From UBA3478 sp049596955 (GTDB lineage: Bacteria > Bacteroidota > Bacteroidia > Flavobacteriales > Flavobacteriaceae): a stretch of DNA of 23,671 nt. Every line of letters begins with the position of its first letter. Positions within the stretch are counted from its first letter, which is position 1. Positions 14,794 through 21,777 of this stretch are shown one piece after another. The stretch lies in assembly GCA_049596955.1 (NCBI GenBank), contig JBMYMD010000021.1:1-23671 (forward strand), read 5' to 3'. Under the pieces are notes generated by a model that made no database searches, was not told where the DNA came from, and saw nothing but the letters and a program-made list of their open reading frames with translations. A program made the translations under genes and the position numbers.

Positions 14794-16182
14794 ATGTTTA
14801 CCTTGCGCTTTATGAATGCAATCGACCAACTTATTTCTCTTTTACTGCCCTATACCGAATGGGCCATGCTTTTTTTATTATTAGGAGGGGGACTCTATCT
14901 CGCCATTTCTTCTGGATTCAAGCCCTATCTCTATTTTAAACACGCGATTGACATCACTCGAGGAAAGTACGATAAAGAAGGTGCAACCGGTGAAGTATCG
15001 CATTGGCAAGCACTTTCGTCGGCCATTGCTGCGACTGTAGGCCTTGGAAATATATCAGGTGTAGCCATAGCCATTTACTTAGGTGGCCCCGGTGTTATTT
15101 TTTGGATATGGGTAACGGCTGTGTTAGGAATGGTTATTAAATATTACTCCTGTTCTTTAGCTGTTATGTTTCGCGCAATAGATGCTTCTGGAACTGCCCA
15201 GGGAGGTCCAATGTACTATATGAATGCCGGTCTAAAACAATTCGGAAGACCCCTAGCCGTCTTTTATTCTATTTTCGGTATGATTGGCTTTTTAGCCATT
15301 TTTCAAGCCAATCAATTCACACAAACCTTTATGACGGTAGTCAGTCCTAATGAAACCGTAGCTAGCTTTGGAGATTTTGGATGGAAATTAATCATTGGAT
15401 TGGTGCTCGCTGGATTAACATCTCTGGTCATTTTTGGTGGGATACAAAAAATTGCCAAGGTCGCTTCTCGGATTGTACCGACCATGGTTCTCATATATTT
15501 TGTAGCGGTGTTATTTGTGCTGCTTTCAAATTTAGGTGCTATTCTACCTTCATTTAAACTGATCATCACAGAGGCCTTTAATTTTGAAACCGCTATTCAA
15601 GGTGGAATTTGGGGTGTGGTCATTTTGGGTGCACGAAGAGCCATGTTTTCTAACGAAGCAGGATTGGGTTCTGCGCCTATGTATCACGGACAGTCTAAAA
15701 CTGACGAACCCATACAAGAGGGATTGGTGGCTATGCTAGGACCTTTCATCGATACCATTGTTGTATGTACGATTACGGCCTTAGTTATCTTATTAAGCGG
15801 AGCATATTTAGAGACAGAGACTAATGGAATACTCATGACTTTAATCGCTTTTAAAAAGACTTTATTTGGATTCGGTGATGTCATTTTAATGATAGTCGTG
15901 TCGGCCTTTGCACTATCAACGATTTTCACCTATAGTTATTTTGGAGTAAAGAGTTTAAGCTATTTGACTCGAAGTGCAAAGGTGGGTAAATACTTCAATT
16001 ATTTTTATATCATAACTATTGTAATAGCAGCAATCGCGTCTGTAGACTTAGTGGTTAATCTAATGGACTTGGCCTATTCTTTAATGCTCATACCCAATAT
16101 GATTGCCGTATTATTGCTTTCTCCAAAAGTGAACGCTGCGGCAAAATCTTATTTCAATCGTTTTAAGGCTAATGAGTTGTAG
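14794..16182 (+). CDS. AGCS-family sodium:alanine/glycine symporter
   Basis: The 462-aa integral membrane protein has about ten or eleven hydrophobic segments and AGCS signatures: ATVGLGNISGVAIAIYLGGPG (80-100), GTAQGGPMYYMNAGL (133-147), FSNEAGLGSAPMYH (285-298) and FIDTIVVCTITALVIL. It would import small neutral amino acids such as alanine or glycine with sodium across the inner membrane. The ATG at 14794 lies 1 base after the receptor stop; an in-frame ATG at 14812 is a possible alternative start. era begins 4 bases downstream, so the gene is translated from the same run as its neighbours. Nothing in the sequence ties it functionally to the signalling cassette. Confidence 0.92.
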   Translation: MFTLRFMNAIDQLISLLLPYTEWAMLFLLLGGGLYLAISSGFKPYLYFKHAIDITRGKYDKEGATGEVSHWQALSSAIAATVGLGNISGVAIAIYLGGPGVIFWIWVTAVLGMVIKYYSCSLAVMFRAIDASGTAQGGPMYYMNAGLKQFGRPLAVFYSIFGMIGFLAIFQANQFTQTFMTVVSPNETVASFGDFGWKLIIGLVLAGLTSLVIFGGIQKIAKVASRIVPTMVLIYFVAVLFVLLSNLGAILPSFKLIITEAFNFETAIQGGIWGVVILGARRAMFSNEAGLGSAPMYHGQSKTDEPIQEGLVAMLGPFIDTIVVCTITALVILLSGAYLETETNGILMTLIAFKKTLFGFGDVILMIVVSAFALSTIFTYSYFGVKSLSYLTRSAKVGKYFNYFYIITIVIAAIASVDLVVNLMDLAYSLMLIPNMIAVLLLSPKVNAAAKSYFNRFKANEL

Positions 16183-16186
16183 TTGA

Positions 16187-17065
16187 ATGCACAGAGCTGG
16201 GTTTATAAATATTATCGGGAATCCCAATGTAGGTAAATCTACGCTAATGAATGTTTTAGTAGGTGAGCGACTCTCGATTATCACAGCTAAGGCACAAACC
16301 ACTCGGCATCGTATTCTTGGAATTGTCAATGAGCCTGAAGTTCAAATGATTTTTTCAGATACACCTGGAATTATTCAACCTGCCTATGAATTGCAGTCTT
16401 CTATGATGGATTTTGTAAAAACGGCCATTGAGGATGCGGATGTCATCGTGTACATGGTTGAAATAGGAGAGAAGCAGCTCAAAGACGCTCTATTTTTTAA
16501 AAAATTACAAGAGACCAAAACCCCTGTGGTCTTATTGCTGAATAAAATTGACTTGACCGATCAGCTCACCTTAGAAGAAGCAGTTTCGTATTGGAAAACA
16601 CAGCTTCCCGCAGCAGAAATCTATCCCATCTCGGCCATTGAAAAATTCCAAACAGATTTGGTTTATCAGCGATTGAAAGAATTATTACCTGAGTCGCCCG
16701 CTTATTTTCCAAAAGATCAGCTCACCGATAAACCAGAACGATTTTTTGTCAATGAAAAGGTTCGAGAGAAGATATTATTGCATTACAAAAAAGAAGTTCC
16801 TTATGCCGTTGAAATAGTCACGGAAAGTTTTGAAGAAGATCCAAAGATAATTCGAATTCGGGCTGTAATTATGGTAGAGCGCGAAACCCAAAAAGGAATT
16901 CTCATAGGACACAAAGGGAGTAAACTCAAAAGAGTAGGGACTGAAGCCAGAGAAGATTTAGAGCTCTTTTTTCAAAAGAAAATCCACCTAGAACTCTTTG
17001 TTAAGGTAAATAAAGATTGGCGTTCTAACAGCAATCAGCTCAAGCGTTTTGGCTATCAGCAATAA
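16187..17065 (+). CDS. era: GTPase Era, ribosome assembly factor
   Basis: This 292-aa protein has the full Era layout: G1 loop GNPNVGKS (11-18), switch region TTRHRILGI (38-46), G3 DTPG (58-61), G4 NKID (119-122), SAIEKF near 153-158, and a C-terminal KH RNA-binding domain with GILIGHKGSKLKRVG and KIHLELFVKVNKDWR. Era binds the 3' end of 16S rRNA and assists small-subunit maturation. The gene starts 4 bases after the AGCS symporter stop, so unless a promoter hides in the symporter gene its expression depends on upstream transcription. Length and motifs are normal. Confidence 0.97.
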   Translation: MHRAGFINIIGNPNVGKSTLMNVLVGERLSIITAKAQTTRHRILGIVNEPEVQMIFSDTPGIIQPAYELQSSMMDFVKTAIEDADVIVYMVEIGEKQLKDALFFKKLQETKTPVVLLLNKIDLTDQLTLEEAVSYWKTQLPAAEIYPISAIEKFQTDLVYQRLKELLPESPAYFPKDQLTDKPERFFVNEKVREKILLHYKKEVPYAVEIVTESFEEDPKIIRIRAVIMVERETQKGILIGHKGSKLKRVGTEAREDLELFFQKKIHLELFVKVNKDWRSNSNQLKRFGYQQ

Positions 17066-17102
17066 GGCAATTTTTGTCTTCAGAGGTTAAATTGATTATT
17101 GA

Positions 17103-17110
17103 TAACTTTG
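17103..17110 (+). promoter_or_regulatory. Likely -7 promoter box for der
   Basis: TAACTTTG matches the Bacteroidetes -7 consensus TAnnTTTG exactly, 20 bases before the der ATG in the only real gap between era and der. A TTTG at 17073-17076 could be the -33 element, but its 26-base spacing is longer than usual, so the upstream element is doubtful. Confidence 0.5.
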
Positions 17111-17130
17111 CCGCCTAGATCAGATCGAGT

Positions 17131-18432
17131 ATGAGTGCCATTGTTGCCATAGTAGGTAGACCCAATGTCGGAAAATCCACCTTGTTTAATAGACTTATTC
17201 AAAGGCGTGAAGCTATTGTTGACGCGGTCAGTGGAGTTACACGTGATCGTCATTATGGCAAAAGTGATTGGAACGGAAAAGAATTCACGGTTATAGATAC
17301 TGGAGGTTATGTCATTGGCTCAGATGATATTTTCGAAAAAGAAATTGACCAGCAAGTAGAACTTGCGATTGACGAGGCAGATGTCATCATTTTTATGGTG
17401 GATGTCGAGTCGGGCATCACTGGAATGGATGAGGATGTTGCCAAACTGCTAAGACGTGTTGATAAGCCTGTTTTTGTTGCAGTCAATAAGGTAGATAACT
17501 CGATGCGAGAGGCTGAGGCTGTTGAGTTTTACGCTTTGGGATTAGGTGATTACTACAGCCTTTCTAGTATTAACGGTAGCGGAACCGGAGAACTACTTGA
17601 TGCTTTGGTTGAAAAGCTTCCTGAAGAGACTGAAGCTGAAAACGACCTTCCGCGATTTGCGGTAGTCGGGCGACCTAATGCTGGAAAATCATCCTTTATA
17701 AATGCACTTATTGGAGAAGACCGCTACATTGTTACCGATATCGCTGGAACCACTAGAGATGCCATAGATACCAAGTACAATCGTTTTGGTTTTGAATTTA
17801 ATCTAGTCGATACAGCAGGTATTCGAAGAAAGGCTAAGGTCAAAGACGATCTCGAATTTTATTCGGTAATGCGCTCTGTTCGGGCGATAGAAAACGCCGA
17901 TGTATGTCTGTTGATTTTGGATGCTACAAGAGGTTTTGACGGTCAGGTTCAAAATATCTTTTGGCTTGCTCACCGCAATAATAAAGGCGTGGTTATTTTG
18001 GTCAACAAATGGGATTTAGTTGAAAAAAATACGCATTCGGTTAAGGAATATACTACTGCCATAAAAAAAGCTATTGAGCCGTTTACGGATGTTCCGATTG
18101 TCTTTATGTCGGTTACTGAAAAACAACGTATTTATAAAGCCATAGAAACCGCTGTGCAGGTTTATGAGAATCGTTCTAAAAAAATCAAGACCAAAGCCCT
18201 GAATGATTATCTGCTTCCTTTAATTGAAAAGTTTCCTCCTCCGGCGACAAAAGGAAAATACATTAAAATCAAGTTTTGTACGCAGCTGCCGACGCCCTAT
18301 CCGCAGTTTGCATTTTTCTGCAATTTGCCGCAGTACATCAGAGATCCTTACAAACGTTTTTTAGAAAATAAAATTCGGTCTGAGTACGATTTTAGTGGGG
18401 TACCGATGAGTTTGTTTATGCGTAAAAAGTAA
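17131..18432 (+). CDS. der: GTPase Der (EngA), 50S assembly factor
   Basis: The 433-aa protein has two GTPase domains in tandem, the mark of Der. Domain 1: GRPNVGKS (9-16), DTGG (56-59), NKVD (119-122). Domain 2: GRPNAGKS (180-187), DTAG (227-230), NKWD (292-295). A C-terminal KH-like domain follows (about 350-433, ending SGVPMSLFMRKK, similar to the G-x-P-hydrophobic ending typical of Der). Der is required for 50S ribosomal subunit maturation. A 65-base gap with a likely promoter separates it from era, and it is convergent with the TPM gene 6 bases beyond its stop, with no visible terminator between them. Confidence 0.97.
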   Translation: MSAIVAIVGRPNVGKSTLFNRLIQRREAIVDAVSGVTRDRHYGKSDWNGKEFTVIDTGGYVIGSDDIFEKEIDQQVELAIDEADVIIFMVDVESGITGMDEDVAKLLRRVDKPVFVAVNKVDNSMREAEAVEFYALGLGDYYSLSSINGSGTGELLDALVEKLPEETEAENDLPRFAVVGRPNAGKSSFINALIGEDRYIVTDIAGTTRDAIDTKYNRFGFEFNLVDTAGIRRKAKVKDDLEFYSVMRSVRAIENADVCLLILDATRGFDGQVQNIFWLAHRNNKGVVILVNKWDLVEKNTHSVKEYTTAIKKAIEPFTDVPIVFMSVTEKQRIYKAIETAVQVYENRSKKIKTKALNDYLLPLIEKFPPPATKGKYIKIKFCTQLPTPYPQFAFFCNLPQYIRDPYKRFLENKIRSEYDFSGVPMSLFMRKK

Positions 18433-18438
18433 AGGGCC

Positions 18439-19221
18439 TTACCAACCTCCTGAGGCTCCACCTCCACCTCCAAAGCCGCCTCCGAAGCCGCCTCCGAAGC
18501 CGCCACCGAATCCGCCAGAACCAGATCCTCCACTTCTTCCTAAGCTACTGAGAATAAAAGCGTCAGTGAGTGGGTCATAGCCCCTTCTTCGCCCTCTAGG
18601 GCCGCCTCTTCCTCCTCGACTGGCCAGAAAAATAAATACTACGATAAACAGAAAGACATACACAAAAAAGCCCTTCAGATCATCAGTATTGCTCGATTGG
18701 TACGAACTGTCAAATGAACCACTGAGTACCTCAAAGATTGCTTCAACCCCCGAATCAAGACCTCCATAGTAATCACCGTTTTTAAATTCTGGTATTATAC
18801 GTTGTTCAATGATTCTTTTACTCAAAGCATCGGTTAGTATAGATTCGACTCCGTAGCCCGTATTGATACCTACTTTTCGATCTTGATCGGCGACTAAGAT
18901 TAAAATTCCGTTGTCTACACCTTTTTGACCGATTCCCCACGTACTGAGCCAATTTGCTCCTAAAAAATTAATTTCTTCACCATTAGTGCTCGATATGTTG
19001 ACCACTACAATTTGGGTTGAAGTGCTATCTGCATATTGAATTAATTTTCGTTCTAAGGCAGCCTCTTCAGCGGCTGAAAGAATATCAGCATAATCGTAAA
19101 GCGAGGTTTGTAAGGAGGGTTTCTCGGGAATTTCAAATTGTGCTGCTGAGAAATTCAAGCAGATCAGAGCCAAAATGGCCGTAAAAATGTAGTTTGTTTT
19201 AGGCCTTTGAAATGCTATCAT
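18439..19221 (-). CDS. TPM-domain membrane protein (YgcG-like) with glycine-rich tail
   Basis: Starting at the ATG at 19221 (a TTG just before it is possible), the 260-aa protein has a signal peptide (about 1-28, ending FSAAQ), a TPM domain (about 42-170: LYDYADILSAAEEAALERKL, TQIVVVNI, GVDNGILILVADQDRKVGINTGYG, GDYYGGLDSGVEAI), one membrane segment (about 184-200), an arginine-rich turn (RGGPRGRRR) and a glycine-rich C-terminus built of FGGG units ending GASGGW. TPM proteins of this type are common in bacteria, often next to lemA, and their biochemical role is poorly defined; phosphatase activity and involvement in photosystem II repair are reported for plant relatives. The start overlaps the 3' end of a second TPM gene by 23 bases, and LemA is just upstream, so the three probably form one membrane-associated system. 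Confidence 0.9.
   Translation of the reverse strand: MIAFQRPKTNYIFTAILALICLNFSAAQFEIPEKPSLQTSLYDYADILSAAEEAALERKLIQYADSTSTQIVVVNISSTNGEEINFLGANWLSTWGIGQKGVDNGILILVADQDRKVGINTGYGVESILTDALSKRIIEQRIIPEFKNGDYYGGLDSGVEAIFEVLSGSFDSSYQSSNTDDLKGFFVYVFLFIVVFIFLASRGGRGGPRGRRRGYDPLTDAFILSSLGRSGGSGSGGFGGGFGGGFGGGFGGGGGASGGW
18464..18511. repeat. 12-bp tandem repeat encoding FGGG units
   Basis: Four consecutive 12-base units (18464-18475, 18476-18487, 18488-18499, 18500-18511) follow the pattern CCGCCTCCGAAG on the plus strand; the middle two are identical, the outer two differ at a few bases. Each encodes Phe-Gly-Gly-Gly in the TPM protein on the minus strand. A multiple-of-three unit allows copy changes without frameshift. 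Confidence 0.85.
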
Positions 19222-19639
19222 CAAGTTCGTTTTTATCGTCGCTTTGGTAGGGAAAATACTTTTTTAGTGCTTGTCCTGAGGCCGAAATACCATCGATTAA
19301 CCCCTTTTTGAAATCACCTTGTTTAAAGGCTGATTGCATGAGATCTCGAATGTCCTCCCAGAAATTAGCCTCAACGGCCTGGTTGATACCTTGGTCGCCG
19401 TAAATGCTGAATTTTTTGTCTTCATGGGCCAGGTAAAAGAGTACTCCGTTACGCGCTTCTGTTTCGTGCATTTGAAGCATTTGAAATACTTCAATGGCGC
19501 GCTGAGTCGTTTCTTTAGCGCCACAGCTGGCTTCAACGTGAACTCGTATTTCTCCTGAAGTTTGTCTTTCAGCCTCTTGTATAGCCGTTACAATTTCTTG
19601 TTCGTCTTGAGCGCTAAAAAGAGTTTGAGCTTCGGCCAT
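19199..19639 (-). CDS. Cytoplasmic-type TPM-domain protein
   Basis: This 146-aa protein is a TPM domain without signal peptide or membrane segment: SGEIRVHVEASCG (28-40), AIEVFQMLQMHETEARNGVLFYLAHEDKKFSIYGDQGI (48-85, shown by position), and a C-terminal helical part GDFKKGLIDGISASGQAL (108-125). NGVLFYLA and KKFSIYGDQGI correspond to the NGILILVA and RKVGINTGYG strands of the neighbouring secreted TPM protein, so the two are paralogous domains of different location. It lies 2 bases after lemA and overlaps the next gene by 23 bases. Function is unknown beyond the association with LemA. Confidence 0.88.
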   Translation of the reverse strand: MAEAQTLFSAQDEQEIVTAIQEAERQTSGEIRVHVEASCGAKETTQRAIEVFQMLQMHETEARNGVLFYLAHEDKKFSIYGDQGINQAVEANFWEDIRDLMQSAFKQGDFKKGLIDGISASGQALKKYFPYQSDDKNELDDSISKA

Positions 19640-19641
19640 TT

Positions 19642-20238
19642 TTAAAAATTAAATTCAACCTCTGGCGCATCTTCGGCACCTTGATCTGCACTAAATAAGG
19701 CTAGTGCTTCGAAATTTCCCCATGAGGCGATAAACTTCATCGGGATTTTTTGAATACTAATGTTGTAATCACCGGCTAGATTGTTAAATCTGTTGCGCTC
19801 CACGTTGATTCTGTTTTCAGTTCCCTCAAGCTGAGATTGCAATTCTAAAAAGTTTTGATTGGCTTTGAGTTCTGGATAGCGTTCTACGCTCACTAAAAGT
19901 CGAGATAAGGCCGAGGTCAATTCACCTTGGGCTTGTTGAAATTGTGCGAGCTGAGCTGAATTCGCCGCATTGATGTCAATTGTCGTACTGGTGGCTTTGG
20001 CTCGAGCTTCAATCACTTCGGTTAGGGTACTTCGTTCAAATTCGGCGGCACCTTGTACGGTTTTCACTAAATTTCCAATTAGATCAGATCTGCGTTGGTA
20101 AGAACTCTCAACATTCGCCCATTGTTTTGTGGCTTCTCCTTTCATTTCTACCAATTGATTGGTACTAGAGACATACCACGATACTCCAAGAAATCCAATT
20201 ATTCCGATAACGATAAGTACGATTAATCCTTTTTTCAT
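19642..20238 (-). CDS. lemA: LemA family protein
   Basis: The 198-aa protein has an N-terminal membrane segment (about 4-24) followed by a long helical domain facing the periplasm. The LemA signature is clear: QWANVESSYQRRSDLIGNLV (39-58), then FERSTLTEVIEARAKA, LLVSVERYPELKANQNF, and ENRINVERNRFNNLAGDYN. LemA proteins form helical bundles and recur beside TPM proteins, but their molecular role is not settled. The gene is 8 bases after the MerR-type gene and 2 bases before the small TPM gene, in one operon. Length is normal for the family. Confidence 0.95.
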   Translation of the reverse strand: MKKGLIVLIVIGIIGFLGVSWYVSSTNQLVEMKGEATKQWANVESSYQRRSDLIGNLVKTVQGAAEFERSTLTEVIEARAKATSTTIDINAANSAQLAQFQQAQGELTSALSRLLVSVERYPELKANQNFLELQSQLEGTENRINVERNRFNNLAGDYNISIQKIPMKFIASWGNFEALALFSADQGAEDAPEVEFNF

Positions 20239-20246
20239 CTTTTACT

Positions 20247-20585
20247 TTATTTCTGTAATTCTTCTTTTATATCTAAGAGCTCTGCTTTTAAACCTTTTAG
20301 TTTTTCCAGAAGCTGTTTTTTATTTTTTAATTTCTGATGATTGGTGCTCAATTCTTGTTTAGCCCCTTCAAGTGTAAATCCTCGTTCTTTGACCAGGTTA
20401 AAAATGAGTTCAATGTATTCAACATCTGTAGGGGTATACCTGCGATCACCTTTTGAATTTTTTTTGGGATTTAGTTTGCTGAACTCTTTTTCCCAAAAAC
20501 GAATTAGAGAGGAATTAACGCCAAAAGCCTCGGCGACTTCTCCAATAGTGTAATATCTTTTTTCTGGCAGGTTAACAATCGGCAT
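20247..20585 (-). CDS. MerR-family transcriptional regulator, short form
   Basis: The 112-aa protein has a MerR winged helix-turn-helix at its N-terminus (YYTIGEVAEAFGVNSSLIRF, 11-30, followed by WEKEF and GDRRYTPTDVEYI at 46-58) and a charged coiled-coil dimerisation helix (about 75-112, KLKNKKQLLEKLKGLKAELL). There is no metal-binding or ligand-binding C-terminal domain, so it probably does not respond like a classical MerR sensor. Its start overlaps the stop of the M23 peptidase gene by 1 base (TAATG), implying translational coupling, and lemA follows after 8 bases. Its targets are unknown; the position suggests control of envelope genes, perhaps its own operon. Confidence 0.92.
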   Translation of the reverse strand: MPIVNLPEKRYYTIGEVAEAFGVNSSLIRFWEKEFSKLNPKKNSKGDRRYTPTDVEYIELIFNLVKERGFTLEGAKQELSTNHQKLKNKKQLLEKLKGLKAELLDIKEELQK

Positions 20586-21565
20586 TAATCTAAGGCCTCA
20601 TTTGCAACTTCAGCTCTGTTGCGTAATTTTTCATAATCTTTAGCACTAAGCGTTCCAGCATAAAAGTTCAAAGGATTAATGGCACGGCCATTCTTTCGAA
20701 CCTCATAATGAAGATGAGGTCCTCTAGAGCGTCCTGTATTACCTACAAATCCAATGATGTCTCCTCTTCGAACTCGTTGACCTCTACGCACATTGTATTT
20801 ACTCAAGTGTGCATATAGTGTTACATATCCATAGCCATGGTCTATTCGTATATGATTACCATAACCAGCGGCTCTAGAATCTCGTCTTGTCACCTTTCCG
20901 TCTCCAGTGGCATAGATAGGTGTTCCTGTTCGGGCAGAAAAGTCCATGCCGTCATGAAACTTTCGAACTTTAGTAAAGGGATCAGTTCGATATCCATATC
21001 CTGAAGCCATCCTTCTCAGATCTTCATTTTTAACAGGTTGTATGGCAGGAATAGCTTTGAGCAATTCTTCTTTGCGAAGTGCATTGTCTTTGATGTCATC
21101 GAGTGATTTTGAATGCACAGAAATGGCCTTCTCTAAAAGTTCTACTTTTTTGACTGTTTCTTCTATGAGATCAGAATTTGCATAACCTTGATATTTTTCA
21201 TAGCGATTTACTCCTCCAAAACCTGCGTAAAAATTTTCCTCAGAAATAGGATCCATTTCAAAAATCCTACGGTAAATCTCGGCATCTCGTTCTCTTAAAT
21301 TTTCAACAGCCTGTTCTATTCGAATAGATCTTTCTTTCAATGACTCATAATCTTGCTTATAATTTTCATTCTCATACTCAAGTCTGATTTCTTCAGGAGT
21401 TTTGATGTATTCTGCTTTATTGGCGAGTAAGAAAAAAAGAAAGCCTGTTACCGCTGAACTCAGGATGAACCCAAAAGTTCTCAAGTATTTCCTGCTCTTA
21501 TTATAAGTGACTTCTCTGTAGGATAAGCTATCGGGGTCGTAATAAAAATGTGGTTGTTTACCCAT
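20585..21565 (-). CDS. M23-family peptidase (LytM/MepM-like), membrane-anchored
   Basis: The 326-aa protein has a short cytoplasmic N-terminus, one membrane segment (about 31-48), a coiled-coil region (about 57-175) and a C-terminal M23 domain (about 183-305). Zinc ligands are visible: H204-x3-D208 (HDGMD) and H286 in GPHLHYEV (with H284); YGYRTDPFTKVRKFHDGMD and GNHIRIDHGYGYVTLYAHL (shown by position, 190-208 and 237-253) are typical of active LytM peptidases. It is expected to cut peptidoglycan cross-bridges or to activate amidases at the inner-membrane face of the wall. It is first in the minus-strand operon, divergent from alaS. All catalytic residues seem present, so it is probably an active endopeptidase. 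Confidence 0.93.
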   Translation of the reverse strand: MGKQPHFYYDPDSLSYREVTYNKSRKYLRTFGFILSSAVTGFLFFLLANKAEYIKTPEEIRLEYENENYKQDYESLKERSIRIEQAVENLRERDAEIYRRIFEMDPISEENFYAGFGGVNRYEKYQGYANSDLIEETVKKVELLEKAISVHSKSLDDIKDNALRKEELLKAIPAIQPVKNEDLRRMASGYGYRTDPFTKVRKFHDGMDFSARTGTPIYATGDGKVTRRDSRAAGYGNHIRIDHGYGYVTLYAHLSKYNVRRGQRVRRGDIIGFVGNTGRSRGPHLHYEVRKNGRAINPLNFYAGTLSAKDYEKLRNRAEVANEALD

Positions 21566-21591
21566 GTTTAGTTTTTAGCTTTAGATGCAAA

Positions 21592-21607
21592 TTCATTTAA
21601 AAATGAA
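21592..21607. repeat. 16-base AT-rich inverted repeat in M23 leader
   Basis: TTCATTT (21592-21598) and AAATGAA (21601-21607) form a perfect 7-bp inverted repeat with a 2-base centre, 27 bases upstream of the M23 start and just downstream of its likely -7 box. The short centre favours a dimeric-protein binding site over an RNA hairpin; the MerR-type protein of this operon is a possible but unproven binder. Confidence 0.45.
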
Positions 21608-21613
21608 CTACTT

Positions 21614-21621
21614 CAAATTTA
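21614..21621 (-). promoter_or_regulatory. Likely -7 promoter box for the M23-MerR-lemA-TPM operon
   Basis: On the minus strand TAAATTTG matches TAnnTTTG exactly, 48 bases upstream of the M23 ATG. No TTG -33 element was found at the usual distance, so the call rests on the -7 box and position. Confidence 0.4.
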
Positions 21622-21725
21622 CTAAAAATTGTTGAGTTGCTATGCCGATGTTTATTTGCTCTTTATAAAGGATGAAAAGCTCGAAGAACTGCAAGGGTAT
21701 TCAATTAAAATCTTTCTAATTGTTC

Positions 21726-21733
21726 TATTTTTG
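21726..21733 (+). promoter_or_regulatory. Likely -7 promoter box for alaS
   Basis: TATTTTTG matches the Bacteroidetes -7 consensus exactly and lies 44 bases before the alaS ATG. No clear -33 element is present. The rest of the 212-base M23/alaS intergenic region shows no T-box-like or other recognised leader. Confidence 0.45.
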
Positions 21734-21777
21734 ACCTGTTTAAGAAACAAGAGCAACTGGAATTGAAATTACACCAC

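Noticed and set aside
18348..18533. 61-codon minus-strand frame rich in Ala/Glu at the der/TPM junction
   Set aside because: It is the glycine-repeat DNA and the der 3' end read in another frame.
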